Assembly: GCF_051020955.1 (NCBI RefSeq)
Contig: NC_135020.1
Span: 3,037,501-3,101,500 of the forward strand
DNA: 64,000 bases
DNA from: Megalopta genalis
Taxonomy: Eukaryota > Arthropoda > Insecta > Hymenoptera > Halictidae
Direction: 5' to 3'
This document shows, piece by piece, positions 24,327-36,260 of the stretch. The translations under genes and the position numbers were made by a program. The notes beneath the pieces are model-generated. The model worked only from the letters and a program-made list of their open reading frames with translations. It was not told the origin of the DNA and made no database searches. The number at the start of each line of letters is the position of its first letter. The first letter of the stretch is position 1.

Positions 24327-26933
24327 CTTGCTGTTCTTGCTGTTCTTGTTGTTCTTGTTGTTCTCGTTGTTCTTGTTGTTCTCGTTGTTCTCGTTGTTCT
24401 CGTTGTTCTCGTTGTTGTTCTCGTTGTTCTCGTTGTTCTCGTTGTTCTCGTTGTTCTCGTTGTTCTCGTTGTTCTCGTTGTTCTCGTTGTTCTTGTTGTT
24501 CTTGTTGCTCTTGTTGGCCTTGTTCTTCTTGTTGTTCTATTTGTTTTTGTTGATCTTGTTGCTCTTGTTGTTCTTGTTGTTGTTCTTGTTGATCTTGTTG
24601 TTCTTGCTGTTCTTGTTGTTCTTGCTGTTCTTGTTGTTCTCGTTGTTCTTGTTGTTCTCGTTGTTCTCGTTGTTCTCGTTGTTCTCGTTGTTCTCGTTGT
24701 TCTCGTTGTTCTCGTTGTTCTCGTTGTTCTTGTTGTTCTTGTTGCTCTTGTTGCACTTGTTGCTCTTTTTGCTCTTGTTGGGCTTGTTGTTCTTGTTTTT
24801 CTTGTTGTTCTTGTTGTTCTTGTTGTTCTTGTTGTTCTTGTTGTTCTTGTTGTTCTTGTTGTTGTTGTTCGTGTTGTTCTTGTTGTTCTTGTTGTTGTTG
24901 TTGTCCTTGTTTTTGTTGTTCTTGTTGTTGTTGTTCTTGCTGTTCTTGTTCTTGTTGTTCTTGCTGTTCTTGCTGTTCTTGCTGTTCTTGCTGTTCTTGC
25001 TGTTCTTGCTGTTCATGTTGTTATTGTTGTTGTTGTTGTTGTCCTTGTTGTTCTTGTTGTTCTTGTTGTTCTTGTTGTTCTTGTTGTTCTTGTTGTTCTT
25101 GTTGTTGTTGTTATTCTTGCTGTTCTTGTTCTTGTTGTTCTTGTTGCTCTTGCTGTTCTTGTTGTTCTTGTTGATCTTGTTGTTCTTGTTGTTCTTGTTG
25201 CTCTTGTTGCTCTTGTTGCTCTTGTTACTCTTGTTGCTCTTGTTGCTTTTGTTGCTGTTGTTGCTCTTCTTGTTCTTGTTGTTGTTGTTGTTGTGCTTGT
25301 TGTTCTTGTTGTTCGTGTTGTTCTTGTTGTTCTTGTTGTTCTTGTTGCTCTTGTTGCTCTTGTTGATCTTGTTGTTCTTGTTGTTCTAGCTGTTCTTGTT
25401 GTTCTTGTTTTTCTTATTGTTCTTGTTGTTCTTGTTGTTCTTGCTGGTCATGTTGATCTTGTTGTTCTTGTTGTTCCTGTTGTTCTTGTTGTTCTAGTTG
25501 TTCTTGTTGTTCTTGTTGTTCCGGTTGTTCTTGTTGTTCTTGTTGTTCTTGTTGTTCTTGTTGTTCTTGTTGTTCTTGTTGTTCTTGTTGTTCTTGTTGT
25601 TCTTGTTGTTCTTGTTGTTCTTGTTGTTCTTGTTGTTCTCGTTGTTGTTCTTGTTGTTCTTGTTGTTCTCGTTGTTCTCGTTGTTCTCGTTGTTCTCGTT
25701 GTTCCCGTTGTTCTCGTTGTTCTCGTTGTTCTCGTTGTTCTCGTTGTTCTCGTTGTTCTCGTTGTTCACGTTGTTCTCGTTGTAATTGTTGTTCTTGTTG
25801 TTCTTGTTGTTGTTGTTGTTGTTCTTGTTGTACTTGTTGTAGGTGTTGTTGTTGTCCTTGTTGTTGTTGTAGTTCTTGTTGTTCTTGTTGTTCTTGTTGT
25901 TCTTGTTGTTCTTGTTGTTCTTGTTGTTCTTGTTGTTCTTGTTGTTCTTGTTGGTCTTGTTGTTCTTGTTGTCCTTGTTGTTCTTGTTGCTCTTGTTGAT
26001 CTTGTTGTTTTTGTTGATCTTGTTGTTCTTGTTGTTCTTGTTGATCTTGTTGATCTTGGTGTACTTGTTGTTCCTGTTGTTCTTGTTGTTCTTGGTGTTC
26101 TTGATGTTCTTCTTGTTCTAGTTGTTGTTGTTGTTGTTGTTGTTCTTGTTGTTGTCCTTGTTGTTCTTCTTGTTGTTCTTCTTGTTCTTGTTGTTCTTCT
26201 TGTTGTTCTTGTTGTTCTTGTTGTTCTTGTTGTTCTTGTTGTTCTTGTTGTTCTTGTTGTTCTTGTTGTTCTTGTTGTTCTTGTTGTTCTTGTTGTTCTT
26301 GTTGTTCTTGTTGTTCTTGTTGTTCTTGTTGTTCTTGTTGTTCTTGCTGTTCTTGTTGTAGTTGTTGTTGTTGTAGTTCTTGTTGTTCTTGTTGTTCTTG
26401 TTGTTCTTGTTGTTCTTGTTGTTCTTGTTGTCCTTGTTGTTCTTGCTGTTCTTGTTGTTCTTGTGGTTTTTGTTGATCTTGTTGTTCTTGTTGTTCTTGT
26501 TGTTGTTGTTGTTCTTGCTGTTCTTGTTGTAGTTGTTGTTGTTGTCATTGTTGTTGTTGTAGTTCTTGTTGTTCTTGCTGTTCTTGTTGTTCTTGTTGTT
26601 CTGGTTGTTCTCGTTGTTCTCGTTGTTCTCGTTGTTCTCGTTGTTCTCGTTGTTCTCGCTGTTCTCGTTGTTCTTGTTGTTCTTGTTGTTCTTGGTGTTC
26701 TTGGTGTTCTTGTTGTTCTTCTTGTTCTAGTTGTTGTTGTTGTTGTTCTTGTTGTTGTTCTTGTTGTTCTTCTTGTTGTTCTTCTTGTTCTTGTTGTTCT
26801 TCTTGTTGTTCTTGTTGTTCTTCTTGTTGTTCTTGTTGTTCTTGTTGTTCTTCTTGTTGTTCTTGTTGTTCTTGTTGTTCTTGTTGTTCTTGTTGTTCTT
26901 GTTGTTCTTGTTGTACTTGTTGTTCATGTTGTT

Positions 26934-27160
26934 CTCGTTGTTCTCGTTGTTCTCGTTGTTCTCGTTGTTCTCGTTGTTCTCGTTGTTCTCGTTGTTCTCG
27001 TTGTTCTCGTTGTTGTTCTTGTTGTTCTCGTTGTTCTCGTTGTTCTCGTTGTTCTCGTTGTTCTCGTTGTTCTCGTTGTTCTCGTTGTTCTCGTTGTTCT
27101 CGTTGTTCTCATTGTTCTCGTTGTTCTCGTTGTTCTCGTTGTCCTCGTTGTTCTCGTTGT
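26934..27160. repeat. TTGTTCTCG variant run with an in-frame TCA
   Basis: About 225 bp of TCG units. One unit at 27109-27111 reads TCA, the change expected from deamination of the opposite-strand C of a CpG. The F module at 27168 follows. Confidence 0.88.
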
Positions 27161-27180
27161 TCTTGTTGTAATTGTTGTTC

Positions 27181-27212
<32 letters not shown>

Positions 27213-28484
27213 CTTGCTGTTCTTGCTGTTCTTGCTGTTCTTGTTGTTCTTGTTGTTCTTGTTGTTCTTGTTGTTCTCGTTGTTCTCGTTGTTCACGTTG
27301 TTCTCGTTGTTCTCGTTGTTGTTCTCGTTGTTCTCGTTGTTCTCGTTGTTCTCGTTGTTCTCGTTGTTCTCGTTGTTCTCGTTGTTCTCGTTGTTCTCGT
27401 TGTTCTCGTTGTTCTCGTTGTTCTCGTTGTTCTCGTTGTTCTCGTTGTTCTTGTTGTTCTCGTTGTTCTTGTTGTTCTTGTTGTTCTTGTTGTTCTTGTT
27501 GTTCTTGTTGTTCTTCTTGTTCTTGCTGTTCTTCTTGTTCTTGTTGGCCTTGTTCTTCTTGTTGTTCTATTTGTTTTTGTTGATCTTGTTGTTCTTGTTG
27601 TTGTTCTTGTTGATCTTGTTGTTCTTGCTGTTCTTGTTGTTCTTGCTGTTCTTGTTGTTCTCGTTGTTCTCGTTGTTCTCGTTGTTCTCGTTGTTCTCGT
27701 TGTTCTCGTTGTTCTCGTTGTTCTCGTTGTTCTCGTTGTAATTGTTGTTCTTGTTGTTGTTGTTGTTGTTGTTGTTCTTGCTGTTCTTGCTGTTCTTGCT
27801 GTTCTTGCTGTTCTTGTGGTTCTTGTTGTTCTCGTTGTTCTCGTTGTTCTCGTTGTTGTTCTCGTTGTTCTCGTTGTTCTCGTTGTTCTCGTTGTTCTCG
27901 TTGTTCTCGTTGTTCTCGTTGTTCTCGTTGTTCTCGTTGTTCTCGTTGTTCTCGTTGTTCTCGTTGTTCTCGTTGTTCTCGTTGTTCTCGTTGTTCTCGT
28001 TGTTCTCGTTGTTCTTGTTGTTCTTGTTGCTCTTGTTGCTCTTGTTGCTCTTGTTGATCTTGTTGCTCTTGTTGCACTTGTTGCTCTTGTTGCTCTTGTT
28101 GCTCTTTTTGCTCTTGTTGGGCTTGTTGTTCTTGTTTTTCTTGTTGGGCTTGTTGTTCTTGTTTTTCTTGTTGTTCTTGTTGTTCTTGTTGTTCTTGTTG
28201 TTCTTGTTGTTCTTGTTGTTCTTGTTGTTCTTGTTGTTGTTGTTCGTGTTGTTCTTGTTGTTCTTGTTGTTGTTGTTGTCCTTGTTTTTGTTGTTCTTGT
28301 TGTTGTTGTTCTTGCTGTTCTTGCTGTTCTTGCTGTTCTTGCTGTTCTTGCTGTTCTTGCTGTTCATGTTGTTATTGTTGTTGTTGTTGTTGTCCTTGTT
28401 GTTCTTGTTGTTCTTGTTGTTCTTGTTGTTCTTGTTGTTCTTGTTGTTCTTGATGTTGTTGTTATTCTTGCTGTTCTTGTTCTT

Positions 28485-28515
<31 letters not shown>

Positions 28516-31362
28516 TTCTTGTTGATCTTGTTGTTCTTGTTGTTCTTGTTGCTCTTGTTGCTCTTGTTGCTCTTGTTACTCTTGTTGCTCTTGTTGCTCT
28601 TGTTGCTGTTGTTGCTCTTCTTGTTCTTGTTGTTGTTGTTGTTGTGCTTGTTGTTCTTGTTGTTCTTGTTGTTCTTGTTGTTCTTGTTGTTCTTGTTGCT
28701 CTTGTTGCTCTTGTTGATCTTGTTGTTCTTGTTGTTCTAGCTGTTCTTGTTGTTCTTGTTGTTCTTATTGTTCTTGTTGTTCTTGTTGTTCTTGCTGGTC
28801 ATGTTGATCTTGTTGTTCTTGTTGTTCCTGTTGTTCTTGTTGTTCTAGTTGTTCTTGTTGTTCTTGTTGTTCCGGTTGTTCTTGTTGTTCTTGTTGTTCT
28901 TGTTGTTCTTGTTGTTCTTGTTGTTCTTGTTGTTCTTGTTGTTCTTGTTGTTCTTGTTGTTCTTGTTGTTCTTGTTGTTCTTGTTGTTCTTGTTGTTCTT
29001 GTTGTTCTTGTTGTTCTTGTTGTTCTTGTTGTTCTTGTTGTTCTTGTTGTTCTCGTTGTTCTCGTTGTTGTTCTTGTTGTTCTCGTTGTTCTCGTTGTTC
29101 TCGTTGTTCTCGTTGTTCCCGTTGTTCTCGTTGTTCTCGTTGTTCTCGTTGTTCTCGTTGTTCTCGTTGTTCACGTTGTTCTCGTTGTAATTGTTGTTCT
29201 TGTTGTTCTTGTTGTTGTTGTTGTTGTTCTTGTTGTACTTGTTGTAGTTGTTGTTGTTGTCCTTGATGTTGTTGTAGTTCTTGTTGTTCTTGTTGTTCTT
29301 GTTGTTCTTGTTGTTCTTGTTGTTCTTGTTGTTCTTGTTGGTCTTGTTGTTCTTGTTGTCCTTGTTGTTCTTGTTGCTCTTGTTGATCTTGTTGTTTTTG
29401 TTGATCTTGTTGTTCTTGTTGTTCTTGTTGATCTTGTTGATCTTGGTGTACTTGTTGTTCCTGTTGTTCTTGTTGTTCTTGGTGTTCTTGATGTTCTTCT
29501 TGTTCTAGTTGTTGTTGTTGTTGTTGTTGTTGTTCTTGTTGTTGTCCTTGTTGTTCTTCTTGTTGTTCTTCTTGTTCTTGTTGTTCTTCTTGTTGTTCTT
29601 GTTGTTCTTGTTGTTCTTGTTGTTCTTGTTGTTCTTGTTGTTCTTGTTGTTCTTGTTGTTCTTGTTGTTCTTGTTGTTCTTGTTGTTCTTGTTGTTCTTG
29701 TTGTTCTTGTTGTTCTTGTTGTTCTTGTTGTTCTTGTTGTTCTTGTTGTTCTTGTTGATCTTGTTGTTCTTGTTGTTCTTGCTGTTCTTGTTGTAGTTGT
29801 TGTTGTTGTAGTTCTTGTTGTCCTTGTTGATCTTGTTGTTCTTGTTGTTCTTGTGGTTTTTGTTGATCTTGTTGTTCTTGTTGTTCTTGTTGTTGTTGTT
29901 GTTCTTGCTGTTCTTGTTGTAGTTGTTGTTGTTGTCCTTGTTGTTGTTGTAGTTCTTGTTGTTCTTGCTGTTCTTGTTGTTCTTGTTGCTCTGGTTGTTC
30001 TCGTTGTTCTCGTTGTTCTCGTTGTTCTCGTTGTTCTCGTTGTTCTCGCTGTTCTCGTTGTTCTTGTTGTTCTTGTTGTTCTTGGTGTTCTTGGTGTTCT
30101 TGTTGTTCTTCTTGTTCTAGTTGTTGTTGTTGTTGTTCTTGTTGTTGTTCTTGTTGTTCTTCTTGTTGTTCTTCTTGTTCTTGTTGTTCTTCTTGTTGTT
30201 CTTGTTGTTCTTCTTGTTGTTCTTGTTGTTCTTGTTGTTCTTCTTGTTGTTCTTGTTGTTCTTGTTGTTCTTGTTGTTCTTGTTGTTCTTGTTGTACTTG
30301 TTGTTCATGTTGTTCTCGTTGTTCTCGTTGTTCTCGTTGTTCTCGTTGTTCTCGTTGTTCTCGTTGTTCTCGTTGTTCTCGTTGTTGTTCTTGTTGTTCT
30401 CGTTGTTCTCGTTGTTCTCGTTGTTCTCGTTGTTCTCGTTGTTCTCGTTGTTCTCGTTGTTCTCGTTGTTCTCGTTGTTCTCGTTGTTCTCGTTGTTCTC
30501 GTTGTCCTCGTTGTTCTCGTTGTTCTTGTTGTAATTGTTGTTCTTGTTGTTGTTGTTGTTGTTGTTGTTCTTGTTGTTCTTGCTGTTCTTGCTTTTCTTG
30601 TTGTTCTTGTTGTTCTTGTTGTTCTCGTTGTTCTCGTTGTTCTCGTTGTTCTCGTTGTTGTTCTCGTTGTTCTCGTTGTTCTCGTTGTTCTCGTTGTTCT
30701 CGTTGTTCTCGTTGTTCTCGTTGTTCTCGTTGTTCTCGTTGTTCTCGTTGTTCTTGTTGTTCTTGTTGTTCTTGTTGTTCTTGTTGTTCTTGTTGTTCTT
30801 GTTGTTCTTGTTGTTCTTCTTGTTCTTGCTGTTCTTCTTGTTCTTGTTGGCCTTGTTCTTCTTGTTGTTCTATTTGTTTTTGTTGATCTTGTTGTTCTTG
30901 TTGTTGTTCTTGTTGATCTTGTTGTTCTTGCTGTTCTTGTTGTTCTTGCTGTTCTTGTTGTTCTCGTTGTTCTCGTTGTTCTCGTTGTTCTCGTTGTTCT
31001 CGTTGTTCTCGTTGTTCTCGTTGTTCTCGTTGTTCTCGTTGTTCTTGTTGTTCTTGTTGTTCTTGTTGTTCTTGTTGCTCTTGTTGCTCTTGTTGCTCTT
31101 GTTGATCTTGTTGCTCTTGTTGCACTTGTTGCTCTTGTTGCTCTTGTTGCTCTTTTTGCTCTTGTTGGGCTTGTTGTTCTTGTTTTTCTTGTTGTTCTTG
31201 TTGTTCTTGTTGTTGTTGTTCGTGTTGTTCTTGTTGTTCTTGTTGTTGTTGTTGTCCTTGTTTTTGTTGTTCTTGTTGTTGTTGTTCTTGCTGTTCTTGT
31301 TCTTGTTGTTCTTGCTGTTCTTGCTGTTCTTGCTGTTCTTGCTGTTCTTGCTGTTCATGTTG

Positions 31363-34317
31363 TTATTGTTGTTGTTGTCCTTGTAGTTCTTGTTGTTCTT
31401 GTTGTTCTTGTTGTTCTTGTTGTTCTTGTTGTTCTTGTTGTACTTGTTGTTCTTGTTGTTCTTGTTGTTCTTGTTGTTCTTGTTGTTGTTGTTGATCTTG
31501 TTGATCTTGGTGTACTTGTTGTTCCTGTTGTTCTTGTTGTTCTTGGTGTTCTTGATGTTCTTCTTGTTCTAGTTGTTGTTGTTGTTGTTGTTGTTGTTCT
31601 TGTTGTTGTCCTTGTTGTTCTTCTTGTTGTTCTTCTTGTTCTTGTTGTTCTTCTTGTTGTTCTTGTTGTTCTTGTTGTTCTTGTTGTTCTTGTTGTTCTT
31701 GTTGTTCTTGTTGTTCTTGTTGTTCTTGTTGTTCTTGTTGTTCTTGTTGTTCTTGTTGTTCTTGTTGTTCTTGTTGTTCTTGTTGTTCTTGTTGTTCTTG
31801 TTGTTCTTGTTGTTCTTGTTGTTCTTGTTGTTCTTGTTGTTCTCGTTGTTCTTGTTGTTCTTGTTGTTCTTGTTGTTCTTGCTGTTCTTGTTGTAGTTGT
31901 TGTTGTTGTAGTTCTTGTTGTCCTTGTTGATCTTGTTGTTCTTGTTGTTCTTGTGGTTTTTGTTGATCTTGTTGTTCTTGTTGTTCTTGTTGTTGTTGTT
32001 GTTCTTGCTGTTCTTGTTGTAGTTGTTGTTGTTGTCCTTGTTGTTGTTGTAGTTCTTGTTGTTCTTGCTGTTCTTGTTGTTCTTGTTGTTCTGGTTGTTC
32101 TCGTTGTTCTCGTTGTTCTCGTTGTTCTCGTTGTTCTCGTTGTTCTCGCTGTTCTCGTTGTTCTTGTTGTTCTTGTTGTTCTTGGTGTTCTTGGTGTTCT
32201 TGTTGTTCTTCTTGTTCTAGTTGTTGTTGTTGTTGTTCTTGTTGTTGTTCTTGTTGTTCTTCTTGTTGTTCTTGTTGTTCTTGTTGTTCTTCTTGTTGTT
32301 CTTGTTGTTCTTGTTGTTCTTGTTGTTCTTGTTGTACTTGTTGTAGTTGTTGTTGTTGTCCTTGATGTTGTTGTAGTTCTTGTTGTTCTTGTTGTTCTTG
32401 TTGTTCTTGTTGTTCTTGTTGTTCTTGTTGTTCTTGTTGGTCTTGTTGTTCTTGTTGTCCTTGTTGTTCTTGTTGCTCTTGTTGATCTTGTTGTTTTTGT
32501 TGATCTTGTTGTTCTTGTTGTTCTTGTTGATCTTGTTGATCTTGGTGTACTTGTTGTTCCTGTTGTTCTTGTTGTTCTTGGTGTTCTTGATGTTCTTCTT
32601 GTTCTAGTTGTTGTTGTTGTTGTTGTTGTTGTTCTTGTTGTTGTCCTTGTTGTTCTTCTTGTTGTTCTTCTTGTTCTTGTTGTTCTTCTTGTTGTTCTTG
32701 TTGTTCTTGTTGTTCTTGTTGTTCTTGTTGTTCTTGTTGTTCTTGTTGTTCTTGTTGTTCTTGTTGTTCTTGTTGTTCTTGTTGTTCTTGTTGTTCTTGT
32801 TGTTCTTGTTGTTCTTGTTCTTCTTGTTGTTCTTGTTGTTCTTGTTGTTCTTGTTGTTCTTGTTGTTCTTGTTGTTCTTGTTGTTCTTGCTGTTCTTGTT
32901 GTAGTTGTTGTTGTTGTAGTTCTTGTTGTCCTTGTTGATCTTGTTGTTCTTGTTGTTCTTGTGGTTTTTGTTGATCTTGTTGTTCTTGTTGTTCTTGTTG
33001 TTGTTGTTGTTCTTGCTGTTCTTGTTGTAGTTGTTGTTGTTGTCCTTGTTGTTGTTGTAGTTCTTGTTGTTCTTGCTGTTCTTGTTGTTCTTGTTGTTCT
33101 GGTTGTTCTCGTTGTTCTCGTTGTTCTCGTTGTTCTCGTTGTTCTCGCTGTTCTCGTTGTTCTTGTTGTTCTTGTTGTTCTTGGTGTTCTTGGTGTTCTT
33201 GTTGTTCTTCTTGTTCTAGTTGTTGTTGTTGTTGTTCTTGTTGTTGTTCTTGTTGTTCTTCTTGTTGTTCTTCTTGTTCTTGTTGTTCTTCTTGTTGTTC
33301 TTGTTGTTCTTCTTGTTGTTCTTGTTGTTCTTGTTGTTCTTGTTGTTCTTCTTGTTGTTCTTGTTGTTCTTGTTGTTCTTGTTGTTCTTGTTGTTCTTGT
33401 TGTTCTTGTTGTACTTGTTGTTCATGTTGTTCTCGTTGTTCTCGTTGTTCTCGTTGTTCTCGTTGTTCTCGTTGTTCTCGTTGTTCTCGTTGTTCTCGTT
33501 GTTCTCGTTGTTGTTCTTGTTGTTCTCGTTGTTCTCGTTGTTCTCGTTGTTCTCGTTGTTCTCGTTGTTCTCGTTGTTCTCGTTGTTCTCGTTGTTCTCG
33601 TTGTTCTCGTTGTTCTCGTTGTTCTCGTTGTCCTCGTTGTTCTCGTTGTTCTTGTTGTAATTGTTGTTCTTGTTGTTGTTGTTGTTGTTGTTGTTGTTCT
33701 TGTTGTTCTTGCTGTTCTTGCTTTTCTTGTTGTTCTTGTTGTTCTCGTTGTTCTCGTTGTTCTCGTTGTTCTCGTTGTTCTCGTTGTTGTTCTCGTTGTT
33801 CTCGTTGTTCTCGTTGTTCTCGTTGTTCTCGTTGTTCTCGTTGTTCTCGTTGTTCTCGTTGTTCTCGTTGTTCTCGTTGTTCTCGTTGTTCTCGTTGTTC
33901 TCGTTGTTCTCGTTGTTCTCGTTGTTCTTGTTGTTCTTGTTGTTCTTGTTGTTCTTGTTGTTCTTGTTGTTCTTGTTGTTCTTGTTGTTCTTGTTGTTCT
34001 TGTTGTTCTTCTTGTTCTTGCTGTTCTTCTTGTTCTTGTTGGCCTTGTTCTTCTTGTTGTTCTATTTGTTTTTGTTGATCTTGTTGTTCTTGTTGTTGTT
34101 CTTGTTGATCTTGTTGTTCTTGCTGTTCTTGTTGTTCTTGCTGTTCTTGTTGTTCTCGTTGTTCTCGTTGTTCTCGTTGTTCTCGTTGTTCTCGTTGTTC
34201 TCGTTGTTCTCGTTGTTCTCGTTGTTCTCGTTGTTCTTGTTGTTCTTGTTGTTCTTGTTGTTCTTGTTGCTCTTGTTGCTCTTGTTGCTCTTGTTGATCT
34301 TGTTGCTCTTGTTGCAC
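31363..34317 (-). other. Longest standard-code Gln-Glu-Gln frame; not called as a gene
   Basis: On the minus strand the unit reads CAA GAA CAA (Gln-Glu-Gln). This frame is open here for 984 codons, giving a Q/E-rich low-complexity product with Arg-Glu-Gln blocks where the TCG runs fall. It ends in TAA at 31363-31365, and the next TAA upstream is at 34861-34863. The same frame is cut elsewhere by about 75 TAA and at least three TGA codons. There is no unique N- or C-terminus, no splice or promoter context and no recognisable domain. I infer that it is a by-product of the repeat. If TAA were read as Gln, as in many ciliates, the frame would be much longer. Confidence 0.12.
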
Positions 34318-34706
34318 TTGTTGCTCTTGTTGCTCTTGTTGCTCTTTTTGCTCTTGTTGGGCTTGTTGTTCTTGTTTTTCTTGTTGTTCTTGTTGTTCTT
34401 GTTGTTGTTGTTCGTGTTGTTCTTGTTGTTCTTGTTGTTGTTGTTGTCCTTGTTTTTGTTGTTCTTGTTGTTGTTGTTCTTGCTGTTCTTGTTCTTGTTG
34501 TTCTTGCTGTTCTTGCTGTTCTTGCTGTTCTTGCTGTTCTTGCTGTTCATGTTGTTATTGTTGTTGTTGTCCTTGTAGTTCTTGTTGTTCTTGTTGTTCT
34601 TGTTGTTCTTGTTGTTCTTGTTGTTCTTGTTGTACTTGTTGTTCTTGTTGTTCTTGTTGTTCTTGTTGTTCTTGTTGTTGTTGTTATTCTTGCTGTTCTT
34701 GTTCTT

Positions 34707-34737
<31 letters not shown>

Positions 34738-34760
34738 TTCTTGTTGATCTTGTTGTTCTT

Positions 34761-34791
<31 letters not shown>

Positions 34792-35993
34792 TTCTTGTTG
34801 ATCTTGTTGTTCTTGTTGTTCTTGTTGCTCTTGTTGCTCTTGTTGCTCTTGTTGCTCTTGTTACTCTTGTTGCTCTTGTTGCTCTTGTTGCTGTTGTTGC
34901 TCTTGTTGTTGTTGTTGTTGTTGTTGTTGTTCTTGTTGTTCTTGTTGTTCTTGTTGCTCTTGTTGCTCTTGTTGATCTTGTTGCTCTTGTTGCTCTTGTT
35001 GCTCTTGTTGCTCTTGTTGCTCTTTTTGATCTTGTTGGGCTTGTTGTTCTTGTTTTTCTTGTTGTTCTTGTTGTTCTTGTTGTTCTTGTTGTTCTTGTTG
35101 TTCTTGTTGTTCTTGTTGTTGTTGTTCTTGTTGTTGTTGTTGATCTTGTTGTTGTTGTTGTTGCACTTGCTGTTCTTGTTGTTCTTGTTGTTGGTATTGT
35201 TGTTGCTGTGCTTGTTGTTCTTGTTGTTCTTGTTGTTCTTGTTGTTCTTGTTGTTCTTGTTGTTCTTGTTGCTCTTGTTGCTCTCGTTGATCTTGTTGTT
35301 CTTGTTGTTCTTGCTGTTCTTGTTGTTCTTGTTGTTCTTATTGTTCTTGTTGTTCTTGTTGTTCTTGCTGGTCATGTTGATCTTGTTGTTCTTGTTGTTC
35401 CTGTTGTTCTAGTTGTTCTAGTTGTTCTTGTTGTTCTTGTTGTTCCGGTTGTTCTTGTTGTTCTTGTTGTTCTTGTTGTTCTTGTTGTTCTTGTTGTTCT
35501 TGTTGTTCTTGTTGTTCTTGTTGTTCTTGTTGTTCTTGTTGTTCTTGTTGTTCTTGTTGTTCTTGTTGTTCTCGTTGTTCTCGTTGTTGTTCTTGTTGTT
35601 CTCGTTGTTCTCGTTGTTCTCGTTGTTCTCGTTGTTCCCGTTGTTCTCGTTGTTCTCGTTGTTCTCGTTGTTCTCGTTGTTCTCGTTGTTCTTGTTGTTC
35701 TTGTTGTTCTTGTTGTCCTTGTTGTTCTTGTTGTTCTTGTTGCTCTTGTTGATCTTGTTGTTTTTGTTGATCTTGTTGTTCTTGTTGTTCTTGTTGATCT
35801 TGTTGATCTTGGTGTACTTGTTGTTCCTGTTGTTCTTGTTGTTCTTGGTGTTCTTGTTGTTCTTCTTGTTCCAGTTGTTGTTGTTGTTGTTGTTGTTCTT
35901 GTTGTTGTTCTTGTTGTTCTTCTTGTTGTTCTTCTTGTTCTTGTTGTTCTTCTTGTTGTTCTTGTTGTTCTTGTTGTTCTTGTTGTTCTTGAT

Positions 35994-36260
35994 GTTCTTG
36001 TTGTTCTTGTTGTTCTTGTTGTTCTTGTTGTTCTTGTTGTTCTTGTTGTTCTTGTTGTTCTTGTTGTTCTTGTTGTTCTTGTTGTTCTTGTTGTTCTTGT
36101 TGTTCTTGTTGTTCTTGTTGTTCTTGTTGTTCTTGTTGTTCTTGTTGTTCTTGTTGTTCTTGTTGTTCTTGTTGTTCTTGTTGTTCTTGTTGTTCTTGTT
36201 GTTCTTGTTGTTCTTGTTGTTCTTGTTGTTCTTGTTGTTCTTGTTGTTCTTGTTGTTCTT
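35994..36260. repeat. Long uninterrupted consensus run
   Basis: About 265 bp, bounded by cttgatg on the left and cttgctg on the right. The related block at about 42112-42379 has the same borders and nearly the same length. Confidence 0.85.

Larger units (their letters stand above)
17700..25500. repeat. Zone III: TCG-rich zone with B and F modules
   Basis: Dense TTGTTCTCG runs alternate with consensus runs and (TTG)n expansions. B copies at 18568, 20320 and 24516 and F copies at 18157, 23832, 24255 and 24282 give its backbone. Offsets from the preceding zone are about 4.3 kb (B 14250 to 18568, F 13828 to 18157). No gene is visible. Confidence 0.8.
6696..34081. repeat. B modules: ggccttgttcttcttg, 9 copies
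   Basis: The landmark starts at 6696, 14250, 15378, 18568, 20320, 24516, 27546, 30849 and 34041. It is followed by ttctatttgtttttg and then TTGATCTTG units. GGCC occurs only in this module as far as I can see. Seven of the nine copies lie 230-425 bp downstream of an F module. None is seen after 34.1 kb, so B marks the left half of the array. Confidence 0.88.
25500..35400. repeat. Zone IV: higher-order repeat of about 3.0-3.4 kb
   Basis: B recurs at 24516, 27546, 30849 and 34041 (spacings 3030, 3303, 3192). C and D join here: C at 26052, 29439, 31503, 32539; D at 26462, 29852, 31952, 32960. The order C, D, TCG run, F, B repeats. The 31.5-33 kb part contains an extra C-D block about 1.0 kb from its neighbour, a local insertion or duplication. 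No gene is visible. Confidence 0.82.
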